Positions 25,501-39,143 of a DNA stretch of 64,000 nt are shown here, piece by piece (position 1 is the stretch's first letter; each line of letters opens with the position of its first letter). The notes beneath the pieces are model-generated. The model was given only the letters and a program-made list of their open reading frames with translations, did no database searches and was not told the origin of the DNA. Both the position numbers and the translations under genes were made by a program. This stretch comes from Glandiceps talaboti (Eukaryota; Hemichordata; Enteropneusta; Spengelidae), in assembly GCF_964340395.1 (NCBI RefSeq), contig NC_135549.1, positions 18,943,842-19,007,841 on the forward strand, given 5' to 3'.

Positions 25501-27002
25501 ATATATATCAAATTCGAGGCACCAGGTAGGTCTTACACATTCACACTGTCACGTATTGTTTGACAGCGTTATTCGTGAATTGTTGCGTTTTATTTGTGCA
25601 TATCCAATGTGTGCTGATCGATGGGAGACACTGATGTTTGGGTCAGTATCGCACATTGCATATTCATTACGTTTACTTTATACCATGTTATGTGCACTAC
25701 ACACGTTTACCTATATATAATTCAATACACACCATAGTGTATAAAATGATATGAGTAAGTCACTATATCTAACTGCACAGTTTCAAAACTAGTTAAGTTG
25801 CACCCAGTGAAGCATTGAATTTTAAATTTTCTACCATTTCCAAAACACAATGGCATCAGTATATCTTAGGTAGCTATGAAAATACCCAAATCATAGACAT
25901 TGGCTCCAACGTCTATGCCCAAATTTATCAACAGGTACTTGTAATAAGATTCCAATGGTACACAATCGTCATACCATGATCAGACGTAATGTCAGTCTTT
26001 GGGGGAAAAGCAATTGGAGTGGTATTAATTCATTCATTCACAAACAGTTTAGACAGTCATTTGACAGACTATAAACACATAGCAAACATGAACTTGGACA
26101 CTGTTTGAATTGTGGCCTTTTCCCTAAACTGTACATATACAGCATTTGATAAACGCTTTTTTTGAAACTCTATTGATTATTTATACCATGGTGAAAGTGC
26201 ACTGTTTGACTCAGGACTGAACTATGGACTGTATTATGTATGAACTTTAATATATGTACTTTGCATATATAGTGAAAATAGCCCCCAAAACTGTATTAGT
26301 AACTGTATACATTCTCAGTCTATTAGACGTTTGACTTACATTTTTGGTAGGCTCTTAGCCTTCTTAGCTGTAATTGATGTGATATGATATATGTGATATG
26401 ATATATGATATGATATGTTATTATATATGATATGATATGATATGATATGATATGATATGATATGATATGATATGATATATAATATGATATGATTGTACAC
26501 AGTGTACAAAAATAGTAATGACGGCAAGAAGTGCGAATGAATTAATAGTAAAACTTCTGACCTCTCCCTCCATCCTGATTTTATCTTATTCTTGTTTGAT
26601 ACATCTGTAATCCAGTCTTACCTCAAAAACAACAGTGTTTTCATACCAAGTCTTGTCGTAAACCCATCCATGATCACAACTTAGTGTAGTGTCGCTACGG
26701 GGGAAACAAACGTCGGCAGATACTGATTGTGACACGTTCACGTCGTATCTCTTGCATTTGTTCCAGACAATATTATTGCCATTAGTGATATACGGAATCG
26801 TACAATTCTTTACTGGGGAGACATCGGTATATGTTTGGTTGTTGAATACTCTACAGTAGTGGTCAGCTGATGCACTGTAGAAGGTGTTGCCTAACATGTA
26901 GAAGGAATTACTGCCCCCAACGATGAGGAAGAGGATACATTGAAGTTTTTGGTATCTTCCAAAATTTCCGACAGTTGCAATAACCTCCTCGAACTGTTTC
27001 AT
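19598..27002 (-). CDS. SLC22-family organic cation/anion transporter
   Basis: Twelve-helix major-facilitator transporter of the plasma membrane. Exons: 26622-27002, 24793-24896, 23975-24129, 23500-23671, 22699-22867, 22131-22213, 21621-21835, 20816-20924, 19598-19811. All phases match and give 533 residues, normal for SLC22. Exon 1 has the family start (VGNFGRYQ) and the first helix, then a cysteine-rich extracellular loop with N-glycosylation sequons NQT, NCT and NVS. Exon 2 encodes YDLVCHKDW and GQLSD, which with exon 3 gives the SD.YGRKPVY loop motif. Exon 5 carries ESPMWL. Exon 9 ends LPETRNRKLPGTIEEGEEFG. The ATG at 27002 is preceded by a good splice acceptor ending at about 27015, so an upstream exon may add residues or 5' UTR. 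The terminal TAA overlaps a consensus donor. Substrate cannot be told; orct/OCT-like by general appearance. Confidence 0.94.
20300..20390. repeat. Dispersed repeat fragment
   Basis: Reverse-complement relative of 7086-7140 (CCTCTTTTACGACACCGTCG-like text). It lies in the SLC22 intron between exons 8 and 9. Confidence 0.6.
21073..21485 (+). mobile_element. tRNA-derived SINE, near full length
   Basis: Starts with a tRNA-like head: A box TGGCTAAGGGG (about 21083) and a degenerate B box GAGTTCGATGT (about 21123). The body matches the copy at 13882-14250. It sits in the SLC22 intron between exons 7 and 8, opposite in orientation to the gene. Not a functional tRNA. Confidence 0.8.
23050..23089. 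repeat. 40-bp near-perfect hairpin
   Basis: GCCTCAGTGTTTCTGGA pairs with TCCAGAAACACCGAGGC across six bases. In the SLC22 intron between exons 4 and 5. Confidence 0.85.
23426..23459. repeat. Hairpin with inverted POU octamers
   Basis: Two perfect 15-bp arms (23426-23440 and 23445-23459) with a four-base loop. Each arm contains ATTTGCAT/ATGCAAAT, the octamer recognised by POU-domain proteins. It lies 41 bp from the SLC22 exon 4 donor, inside the intron. Confidence 0.8.
25030..25096. repeat. (GAAT)n microsatellite
   Basis: About 16 GAAT units in the first SLC22 intron, next to exon 2. Confidence 0.97.
26201..26372 (+). repeat. Dispersed repeat copy (partner of 7154-7352)
   Basis: Shares the ordered blocks GACTCAGGACTGAACT, TTTGCATATATAGTGAAAA, AACTGTATACATTCTCAGTC and CTCTTAGCCTTCTTAG with 7154-7352. 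Located in SLC22 intron 1. Confidence 0.75.
26378..26490. repeat. (ATGAT)n pentanucleotide array
   Basis: Interrupted run of GATAT/GATATGATAT units beside SLC22 exon 1. Confidence 0.95.
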
Positions 27003-27005
27003 AAC

Positions 27006-28073
27006 GTCAAGCTGCTGTAGGAAAGTAAAGAAACATCATCCTACATACAGTAATGTCGTTGTTGTATGTATGTATGTATGTATGTATGTATGTATGTATG
27101 TATGTATGTATGTATGTATGTATGTATGTATGTATGTGTGTGTGTGTGTGTATGTCTGTCTGTCTGTCCGTCCGTCCGTCCGTCTGTCTGTGTTTGTCTC
27201 TGTGTATCTATGTCTCTCTGTCTGTCTGTAATGGTAAAGGCTAAAATTGATCAGGTTTTGGAATTCGCCATGAATATTACTGAGCTATTTACATAATAAA
27301 TGGTTTTCGGTAATTAGACCATATCTTTAAGAATACATGTTTCAAATTCAATATGACTTGGTCCATACATTAATTTCAGTAATTAGACTATATCTTAAAA
27401 AGCACTCTTCAAATTCGATGAAAGTTGATACTCACTTCAAACAAAACTAATCGCATATGTTATGTTGCATTCCAACAACTATTGTGTGTACAGTGTAGAA
27501 ACGAAAATTTAAAGACTTTGCCCTGATGAAGGCATCTATATATATAGATGCCTTCATCAGGGCAAAGTCTTTAAATTTTCGTTTCTACACTGTACACACA
27601 ATAGTTGTTGGAATGCAACATAACATATGCGATTAGTTTTGTTTGAAGTGAGTATCAACTTTCATCGAATTTGAAGAGTGCTTTTTAAGATATAGTCTAA
27701 TTACTGAAATTAATGTATGGACCAAGTCATATTGAATTTGAAACATGTATTCTTAAAGATATGGTCTAATTACCGAAAACCATTTATTATGTAAATAGCT
27801 CAGTAATATTCATGGCGAATTCCAAAACCTGATCAATTTTAGCCTTTACCATTACAGACAGACAGAGAGACATAGATACACAGAGACAAACACAGACAGA
27901 CGGACGGACGGACGGACAGACAGACAGACATACACACACACACATACATACATACATACATACATACATACATACATACATACATACATACATACATACA
28001 TACATACATACATACAACAACGACATTACTGTATGTAGGATGATGTTTCTTTACTTTCCTACAGCAGCTTGAC
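27006..28073. repeat. 1.07-kb near-perfect palindrome at the SLC22 5' end
   Basis: Left arm 27006-27541 and right arm 27542-28073 are reverse complements. Apart from a GT tract four bases shorter on the right I find no mismatch. Each arm holds (TATG)n, (GT)n, (CTGT)n and (CCGT)n and a unique part with TTTCGGTAATTAGACCATAT. That text resembles the tandem core of the CCTCCCGTAAGGG elements, so the palindrome looks like an inverted dimer of a related element. Its outer edges duplicate the splice acceptor and first nine bases of the exon leading to the SLC22 ATG. Confidence 0.93.
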
Positions 28074-29182
28074 TCGCAATCTGAACTATTTTTCAGATCG
28101 AGTATAATCCGATTAGACAGGCGCTAATGGGAAAGTACAGAAACGTCCACCTCATCAGCATAAAAGTACAGAATTGAACTCAATCTGAACTATAGTACGG
28201 AAAGTGTCGTAAACTGTACTATTTTTTCTACTAGTATGATGTATCCTGTCAAGGTTGAAAAGAAGTGTTTTTCTTCCTTATGCAAGGAGTCAAGTTGCAA
28301 AATTGATGCTGTAAATGTCTTGATATTTTAACTATTTCCTTAATCCTCATATAATAGTGCATACTATGTTTTAAAACAACGTCAACGTGTTCACTGTCCG
28401 GCATAATCGAGATAATCGTACTTGAACTGCCCCCGAGCTAATATCAGGCTAATGTCATAGAATGGGGTCATCAACTTGAATATGTGTATGTCTGTCATCG
28501 ATGTGCACTCAACCTTTGATATAGGACAGACATATACTGCTAACAATATAAAATTTGGAAAGGTGAGATTGACTGTCAATTTCATGAATAAAACATGTAT
28601 CTATCAAATTAGAAGGACCGTTATAAACGTGGAAGTATTGTTTGGTATCAAGTGAAAGTGGCAAACAAGTCAAGGTTAAACATCGGCTGCAATGGAAAGC
28701 AGTAGGGTTCGAAGACCTTTTACAAATATACCTACTAGTTATCTCTTCTAAGTAGACCTCACTGTGCCCGTTATCCTACAGCTGTCAAGTTCACTTCGTA
28801 TATGTTCAATGTCCCGAGTAATAAAACCATGACTGTCGTACGTCATACGTCAACGCATAGAGGTCAGGATTGGTGCATGATCATGAGTGCATGTGGAAGT
28901 TTTCTCGAAAGAGCCAACTGTAACACGAGAACACAGTGGTCTACTTTATAATTGTGTTTTCAAGGACAGTGACCTTATTTACTGCATTGATATAGAGACG
29001 TGTGCAGAGGACATTCTGACTTCATAAGTCACAACTGGTACCATTCTCGTTCGTTCTCGGAGCACATACTTCTAGAGAGTGATTACCATTATCATGATTA
29101 TGGTACGCTGCGAAATAGATATAGCTATGTGAAGCCCGCCCTCACACAACAGAAATGTACTATGTTTAGATTGTAGCCGCCA

Positions 29183-30124
<942 letters not shown>

Positions 30125-33100
30125 TCGTTTACAGTTTGTTTAAGCTGTACGGACACTGTTCCAGTGAAACCAGCAGGTTTCCTGTCTGTTTGCTAAATTA
30201 CTATTCAGTAGTTTTCAGTGGAGTCTTGCCAAAGAAGTAAGAGCTCTTTATTTTTGTTTTGAAGCCATTTCATACACTGTAACTTGCTATTTTGAACATA
30301 TTGCTAACTACCCAGCAAAACCATGTGACTTGATACTTTAGTGAGATACGCCTCTTACACGTGATGTTGTTCATCATACAGTATATCAATATGAACAATC
30401 GCCGTTAAGTACTGTTAGAAACTGTGCCAAATTAGTGAACTTAGACAGCATACTTTAGGATATTAATGAGAACTCTAAATATGGATCAGTTTACCGTTTG
30501 TAATGAAGACATTATCAGTATTTGAATACAACGAGTAACTCGGCTATAAATAGAACTTGAAATCAAACACAAGTGTACCTGTTACTTTGCAAACTCGTAA
30601 TTCCGTGACTACGTTGTATTTATGTATCTTGAAAGATATTCTATAGCCATACATATTTGCTATGTAGTTATGGACACTTATGGATGGCCATACTAGTTTA
30701 TGCATATGTTATGCAAATGTTCATGTTCCTATGAACAGAAACTTACTGCCTGTATATTATACTTGTTACTATTTACAGATCGAATAAAAACCTTTTATAC
30801 GGTTTTCAAGACTCCTCTGCCTGTCATTTGATTCACTTTCCTTGAGGGTCACACCATAGAAAATCGAAAGTCTAGGAAGATGAAATTACACGAGACACTC
30901 CGTAAATTAAAATATCAGACGATGTTATGTCTACTACAAGTCGAATGTTCAAGTTGTTGACTTAGTAAATTTGTTAGAAAATTGAAATTGCCTCAAAATT
31001 ATTTTAGATCCCTAGTTTATTTCATTCATCATTAAAATTTTCCAGGGTTAAAGCTGTTAGACACTGGAATTATTTATAGTCAACCTCAAAAATCCTTTTT
31101 TTTTCTTTTCTTGTGTGCATTTCCCAGTCATTATTTTTCTGAGATTTTGTGTAATTTTTCATAACAGTAGATTTTTTAAATAAAATGGTGACTATGGTAC
31201 AAAAGTACAATATCTTACCAACTTTCTGTGTAAAATGTGAGACATCATATGAAACCACTAACCGCTTTATTACATCGCTAAAACAAAACTGCATAGTGAA
31301 GAGCTGAACAACTTCTACATGTTACCAAAATAAAAAAATAAAAAGAACAGCGGAGCTATTCTGACCGATAGGTCACTTGTTAAAATTTGATGTAGACACT
31401 GGACATACGTACACAGAAAAGACACAGCGAGAGAGGGGTGAAAAAGGAGACACGAGAAACATCAGTGGAAAGCGGGATGGTCACTGAAAACACTGGACAT
31501 CGCGTAGACGTCTACTGACTGCTCGAGCGCTCTCTTCAACGTTGGAAGCGGCATCTTCTGATGTTCATAAATGCTTAGCATTTGACAGTTAATGTCAACA
31601 ATTTACTCTGTTGGACAGATCAGAAGTTAGTGTGTCTTAAACACCACACGAAATTGTAACAGTGTGTAAAGCAGGATGCTTTGAAGACCTCACCTCCGAC
31701 TAACGCATCTTTTGATGTGTTCTGTGTTAGAGTAAATTGTAGCATAAAACGTCAAATGCTAAGGTCTTATGACCAGGATTCAGTGTGTCTCAAACAAGGA
31801 TTGTGTGTGTCTCAAACAAGAATTGTGTGTGTCTCAAACACCCAAATGCTAAGGTTTTATGACAAAAAGTGTAAATCGTAATTTCACACAGTATATCTTT
31901 ATTTCTGTGTTATGCCGTCAATATTGCTAACGGTTGCAGGCTTTTACATGTAATATTTAACAGAAAACTTGTGAAGGCCTGTAATTTTCTTCACATTCCC
32001 ACACCAGTTTGTTTATGTATGTACATGTAGCACCCTCCTTGCGCGTGACATGTTGTAATGTAGTCGGGCTCAGCCCTTCGAAATTTGGGATCGTAATTGG
32101 GTCTTGTAATCGGCACAGATCTTCTGACATACATGTTAAGCTTTTATGACCACTCAGTTTGTGACTTGTTGCATATTTTATTTGGACTTGGAGTAACAAA
32201 ATATTTGGTATTTTGATAGCAAACCTATTCGTTTGTACTAGGTGTATGTCAGATGTATTTTTTTACTAAAACATGGCATTTGTAATGTAAGCATGTTTTA
32301 TGTTTCCATGGAAGCCACTCTCCAATTTTAGATAATCTTAGATAATCTGTCTTACAATGGAACACTGGTCTAAGACGCCATGTGGAACGTTTGATGTTCG
32401 TTCGAACCTTACAATCTTGCTGTGTTGAACTCAGGAGTTGGTCGGAAATAAAAACAGGGTTTTTTTCTGATGTCGGGAGCTGCAAATTAGGGTCGGTCGG
32501 GAGATGAGAAACAGAAAAATAAAAAGGGCCGCCCTAAAATATAATAAAAGTAATTTCAAAATTGCATGCAAGCTTCACGACTGAGAAATTCTGGATAATA
32601 ATATTGATATTCCTGTAACAATCAATGTAGTGATACTGTGATCGATCCCAACTATATTGTGTCCTTATCGTTTGAATTTGGCATGTGTCACTGGGACCCG
32701 GAGTTGAGTTGGAGAGAGATCAGTTGAGTTGGAGAATTTAAAAGCAGACGATATTTTGTTGGATAAAATCCAAGTACAAACAATAATATACAGTATGAAG
32801 TCGATCATGTCAACTTATACTCAAATGTGTGTGTACACTTACTTTGAAGATTTTGTGATAAAAGACTGAACCAAGCTGTGTAAATGGAATTGTCAAGGAC
32901 TGTTGGTATTTTAGGTATTTACAATTTATTCTGGTGATTTTAGAGTTTTAGAATTGCATAGGTTTGATACAGATAATTTCAAAACTCATGAAACCTTCTT
33001 ACAACATATATCACCAACCCATACATTCAAACTGCAATGATGGTTTTTCCTAAAGTGTTTTATGTCTAATTTTTCAAAAAATCACATAATATGGTTATTT

Positions 33101-33584
33101 TGGATACCATGGCAACTGATGTTCATTAAATGACCACTTTTTTGAATTCAGCATGACAAACTACCCTTGGTAGTGGGGTCAATGTGCAAATAAAAAGATA
33201 TTTATCAGATTTATAATGTTATTTGTGAGATGTATGTGTATGTAATGAAAATAAACCATTATTTTCACGTCTACCTTATGTTTCCATGGAAACAGCCATC
33301 CAATTTTATACAATTTATGTTACACCAGGTAGCACTAACTCATACATGTCTAATACAAGGACATTTTTTCACTGTATTATCCTTTTTTTCAATGTTTTAT
33401 GTCAAATTTTGGAAAAATGATTAACATATTATGGTGATTTTGGTTACCATGGCAACAGATGTTTTTTGAACTCGGCATACAAAACTACCCCAGGTAGGGT
33501 GGTTAATATTCGAATAAACCCGATTATTATAATTATTATGATTATTATGTACTATTATTATAATTATCATTATTAATTATATCA

Positions 33585-33960
33585 ATATGACTTGAAATGG
33601 TTTAAACTTTTGAAACCATAAAATTAGTGATACTTTTATGATATAACTAAGTCGTGTTTTACTTCTGAATGGTGCTCTAAATGGCCTCCAAAGGGGGTTT
33701 ATTTTTCAAAAAGCTCTTACCATGGGAGGTGCGACACTCCCTCCCAAACCCTCCCCCACACCTACATGTACATAGCATGGCGGGGGCACAACTTGAAATG
33801 ATTTAAAACCTAAACTTAGTGATACTTTTATGATATAACTAAGTTGTGTTTTACTTCGAATGGTGCTCTAAATGGCCTCCAAAAGGTGTTCATTTTTCAA
33901 AAAACTCTTACCATGGGAGGGGGACACCCCACCAGGCTCCCAACCCCAAACCCCTGCGCT
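33585..33960. repeat. Tandem duplication of about 200 bp
   Basis: 33585-33780 and 33790-33960 share TTAGTGATACTTTTATGATA, ATGGTGCTCTAAATGGCC and CTCTTACCATGGGAGG blocks. The unit ends in a G/C-rich CCCTCCC segment. Non-coding. Confidence 0.75.
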
Positions 33961-34732
33961 TGTATAGCACGCGCGTAGCGTGCACTTCTCCTCATTCTTT
34001 TCCCAGTTCTTTCCCTACTTTGAAACTTGTTGAAACCCCTAGGTTTACAATTATATTAACCCCGTTTCTAATATTGTACTTTATAATAAGCTGAATTAAT
34101 CTATAATGGTAATAGTTCACCCAATCTAAGAGATATGCTAGAACGTTTGGTTACTAAACCATGAATATTTTGCATGTCCATGAACAGACAATCATACTTC
34201 TCATAGGGTTCCTATCTAAAGAGCTTTATGCAGGTGAAGCAATGGATTTGGGATAACAATTTACCAGATACACTTAAAATTACTGTAAATGTAACAAGTA
34301 AAATTATCTATGCAATGTGCTGTATTGTGCTTTGAGAATCTAGAGTGTCTTTTGCAAGAAGAAGAATGTTTCTTGTCAACAGATGTCGGGGGGGGGGGGT
34401 AAGTGTGTTTTTGTATTTGTCAGTGGGGGGGGGTTGATTGTTTTGTGGATGAATCGCAGGGGGTTCACTCTTTTTAAGTACAACACGAACAAGAAGTCAC
34501 CGTCCCACCCCCGGCCGCAAAAACTGATCGCTCCCTTAGCTTCGCTTATATGCAAATCGCAGAGGCAACAACGAATTGCACGATTCTTCGTTAGCTTCGT
34601 TTATATCATATGCAAATCACAGTGGCAACAACGACAAAGAACAGGATTGACATATTGCAGGCATCCACTTTTTGATCACTTCATACAGTTGAATTAACAT
34701 TGTCGAACACTTTTCGAGTTTTGTTTGTCAAC

Positions 34733-35982
34733 ATGAAACCAAATGGCGAATCGAAGGGGTTACTTTTCCCACAATCCGATGACAACCCGAGAATTCTGAA
34801 GTGCTACACTTCTGTATATAACTGGATGGGACCATATTTGAAGTGGCTCAAACCCATTGCAGGGGTTTTTATGGCGTTGTTGGCAGCTATATTCAGTCCA
34901 TTAGCGAACCTTTCAGCAAGTATCGCAATGTCTCATGGAGCCAGTCCTTTCCAGTTGACGTTTCTCGTCAGTCTAACCATGACTGTAGTGGTATACATCA
35001 TAGCGCGCCTATCCCAGGATCAGCTTATTTACAAGAATATCAGACAAACAAGTCTCCTTATTGGTATTGGCATCGCACGGGTATCAGGGGCCACTGCGCT
35101 CTTTTTGGCATTACGTCATGCACCCTTAGGAAACACAGCGGCTGTGTACCTAGGTTTATTTCCAGTTCTGTGTGCGATTGGAGGTTTCGTATTCCTCCAC
35201 GAACGTGTCACCATATGTGATGTATGCGGAGCAATAATAAACATCATTGGTGTAATTCTCGCCTGTCATCCAACGTTCCTATTCGGTGATGACCCAGCTC
35301 GAACGAATGAAACTGTTACAGTAGATGGTGAACGTAACAACACAACACACATGGAGGATGGTAATTTCGCACTAGGATATGTATTTGCTTCTATGACTTC
35401 ACTGTTCCTAACAGTATCCTATATTATCCCTCGTACACAAGCTTTAATGGAAGTTTCTGCAAATACTATGCTTGTTTATGCAAACACATTTGCGTTGTTT
35501 GCTTGCCTGATAATAACATTTATTATCGAGCCTGAAGCGTGGAAAATTGACTCTCAGCCATGGGGTGTAATTGTACAGTTTATTTTGCTCGTTGCTTTAT
35601 TCACTATGCTGAATAAGTATTGCACGCTTGGCAGTTTGAAGTTAGAACGAGCTATTGTCGTTTCAACTATTAAACTCTTTTCGATTCCAGTAAGTTTTAT
35701 ATCTTACAAATATTTATAACGCATATTGATACAGTGCCGTTAGAGTGGGTAGGTGCGTCAATGGTTATAATTGGTTCCATCGTGATGGCAGGGAAAACGG
35801 GATTGGATAGATGTCAGGATGCGTGCAGAAAAAGGAGTGACAAAGACAAAGACAACGTAGAGATATCTGACCAAAATACTCCTTCACAAAAAGCTGTACA
35901 GCTTGCGGCGAAGTGTGCAGTTGCGCGTATTTTTGACGCTAATTGCCAACGAGGTAATCCCCATGTACCGCTTGTAGCATGA
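34733..35982 (+). CDS. EamA/DMT-superfamily transporter (SLC35G-like), frame broken near the end
   Basis: Intron-free membrane protein of the drug/metabolite transporter superfamily. I start at the ATG at 34733; the frame is open a little further upstream but without an ATG. Residues about 40-175 form a first EamA repeat (helices around GVFMALLAAIFSPLA, LLIGIGIARVSGATA, GNTAAVYLGLFPVL, ending VFLHERVT). A loop of about 35 hydrophilic residues follows, then a second repeat. The first frame stops at TAA 35717-35719 after SFISYKYL. The expected continuation (VPLEWVGASMVIIGSIVMAG plus a charged tail) is open in another frame to 35982. The 45-base GTAAG...ACAG segment there is not a rescuing intron, because removing it leaves an immediate stop. 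So this is a recent pseudogene, an allele defect or a base-calling error. Substrate unknown. Confidence 0.82.
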
Positions 35983-36402
35983 TTGTCTAACCTTGCGAAA
36001 CAAATTAAAAAACAGAATCTTCGGTAATTTTGCGATTGAAAACAAAGGGAACTTGCGAGAGTACAGTTATAGTATTACCTACCACATATACAACGGATTT
36101 CGATTTAGTATTACATAATCACCCAAGATAGCAACAACGTCTTTTCTTGTTGTTTGAACCGGCGTTCACGTCAATATTGGATCAGTGTTAAAAATCAAAG
36201 TGCACAGCTAGAATTTGATGATGATCAAGATGATGATGATGATGATCATAATACAATGTATGCATGTACAACTTGTCTACAACTGTACATGGCCCGTTTC
36301 GTCATACACAATGAATTCGGCTTTTAGAAATCAGAACACTCGTGGTTGAATTTTATTTAAACAATTTTTAATGTGGTTGATTGTTGGGTGGACATGGCAG
36401 CG

Positions 36403-36408
36403 AATAAA
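36403..36408 (+). promoter_or_regulatory. Possible poly(A) signal of the SLC35G-like gene
   Basis: First AATAAA found downstream of the gene, about 420 bp after its last stop. Position and hexamer only. Confidence 0.35.
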
Positions 36409-38659
36409 ACTTATTAGCCCAAGCATAATTTAGACTCCGCTTATTATAGGAATCACACACTCGGATTTGTTACAATAGTAGTACCATTGCAGGAGTTATA
36501 TAGAAATGCCTGTGATCAGAACGTCGTTTTGTCAGTGGTGGACAATGAAAACTGTCTTTCAGGGTGCCGAAAAAAGTCTACTTTTTCTCACTATCAAACT
36601 GACAAACATTGGTACAAAAACAACACCGGGCTACTCTGATGTAGGTTCACGCACATATAATACATATACCCGTCTGTGGTTCACACGACTCTTTTATCAA
36701 TTTGTTTATGTCTGTGAAAGTTAGTCATGTTGTAACATAAAATTCGAGTATAAGCTTATATAATACAACGTAATAGTCTGTCTGTCTGGTCCTAAAAATA
36801 AACTTCCAGTGTATAGATTATATAGACGTTTCAACATTTATCAAAGACCATTTATTTAGTTACCATCATCAAATTCTAGTTGTGCACTAGTTTTTTTTTT
36901 CTTGCGATGCATAACTATATCATAATCTGTAATCTAAAGGCTCTATACTAATAAATGGAATGTGAATTTGCAAAATATAAACAAGTGTATCGGAAACTAT
37001 AACATGACTCCGCAAATCTACAATGAAATCTCAACACTGAACAATCTATTTAAATTCGCAATCTCATATATCATAATTATTTTCGCAAGTGCAGTGGCTA
37101 TTGTCGCAAATTGGTTGTAAGTACAGGTTCTGTGAAAATGGTTTTGTAAAAAATAACTAACAAAACTGTTTATTCGGTCAAACCTATTTCTTGGAATGTG
37201 TGTATTCATCATGCGTTTCAAATTATACGACCTCTCAGTGCAACAGTTGTGTAAGACAGTCTCTGATGATGTTTTAGCAGTGGTGGACAATTAAACTGTC
37301 TTTGAAGGTGTCGCAAAGTCTCCTTATCACACTATCAAATTGACATCCATTGATACAAAACTACAACAACAGGTGCCTCTGGTGTAGGATAGTGCCATGC
37401 TCATATCAGTTTGTTTACTAGTATGTATACTGAGCAGAGTTAACTCTAGAGCCATGCCGTATACTGTAATAATAACAATAATAATGATGATATCTTTATT
37501 TGTCCAATAAAAATATTGTTAATGTGACTTGGTTTACACAGCCTAATATAACTAACTATGGTGGCTTGTTAGTGCCATTGGGTGATTTTGAATTGTTCTG
37601 GTAATTTAATTGTACACCTCCAGAATGCAGGCGGGGGTTGCCGTATAATTGCATATAATTTTATCAAATGTTGGGTTTATTTCAGGGAAGGAAGGGGGTG
37701 GTGGTCTTAATACGATGCAATGTGTCACGATATAGCGACACGAACAATTCATTCCAATGTTTCACGGTACCCGCTGAGTAGCCAAGTTTGTTTCGTATTT
37801 TCACACTGGTTTTTCGGACAGTTTTAAAAATATAGAAAAACAATATGATTTTGTATGTATTTATAATTATGTTATTTTTATTTGAAATGTAGACTGAGGA
37901 TAACATTTGTTTATTAACTACATTATGTAAAACCTTGTGACAAGTTGTAAGTATTTTGTTCAGCAGCAGTATATTGACATTAACATAAAATCAATATCAG
38001 TCGTGTCATTAATTTCAAAATGCCGACTTAAACAAACCCAATCCTATTAGCGACGATCACACTATGTCGGAAAAGCTCAATAAACGAACACCTTTCGTTA
38101 GGACAACCCCTTCCCTTACACAAACGTTCACAAGTGTGACATCACACGTTTATATACGATGTAAACCACATGATGAACACTGTAGTGGTCACACCACTGC
38201 GATCGACATTTAAAAACATTATGGTAAACATAAAGTTCCAAACTTACGAACCTGCAATACTGAGATGATGGTAAACACATCAAAATACTACCGGAAACCC
38301 AGAACTGTATCTCAGGCATGGAAGTTTTCGAAATCTGGTTAGAAGTGCGAAAATGGAGTTCAGCCATCGCATTGACTACGGCCTCCCTCCTTTAAAGAAC
38401 GAAGTTCGCTTATTGAGCTTGTGTGACATTGTGCGATCATCCCCATTAGTTTTTGACAAGAATAATGGAATCATCATCATCATTTATGTAGTGACAACCT
38501 TTCGATCTTCCTATTTGTCATCCCAAGGATAGTGAGGATGCGATTTCAATCTGTAAAATAATGACAAATCTATGTCATTACGATTAAAAAAACGTCGCAG
38601 GTGACGTTGTATGTGACAGAAGTGATAGAGATATGAGATATTTACATCATTTATTCAGT

Positions 38660-38935
38660 TGTGATGTATTATTTTGTGTTGTGTTGCATTGACTATTGTA
38701 ATCCATTGTATTATGCCTATTGTTGTATTTGAATTATATTGCAGTGTATATACTGTACTGTATTGTATTATATTGTGCTGTGTTGTATTATAATGTATTA
38801 TACTGTATTGTATTCTATTGCTGCACTGAATTGCATTGTATACTATTGCATTGTATTGCATGGCATTGTATTGTATATATTGCATTGTATTGCATGACAT
38901 TGTATTACATTGGATGTATTACATTGGATGGTAAA
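38660..38935. repeat. Degenerate TGTAT/TGCAT repeat
   Basis: Imperfect array of TATTGTATTG and CATTGTATTGCATGG variants. Both strands appear open only because of the repeat. Confidence 0.85.
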
Positions 38936-39092
38936 TTATCGTGTTAATAAGAAATTATCATATATGATTACATTTGCCAAACGTTTTCCGCAATCCTCCA
39001 ACCACAGTTTAGGCCCTCTAGCACTTAAACGTCTTCGGCAATCAATTCAAAGTTTAGTGCCTGGAAAGAAAGTGACTTTAAGGTTAGCTAAG

Positions 39093-39093
<1 letters not shown>

Positions 39094-39142
<49 letters not shown>

Positions 39143-39143
39143 G
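39094..39143. repeat. (TTG)n microsatellite
   Basis: About 16 TTG units. Confidence 0.97.

Noticed and set aside
35697-35741. 45-base GTAAG...ACAG segment as a mini-intron of the SLC35G-like gene
   Set aside because: Its length is a multiple of three and removing it leads straight into TGC CGT TAG, so it cannot restore the frame.
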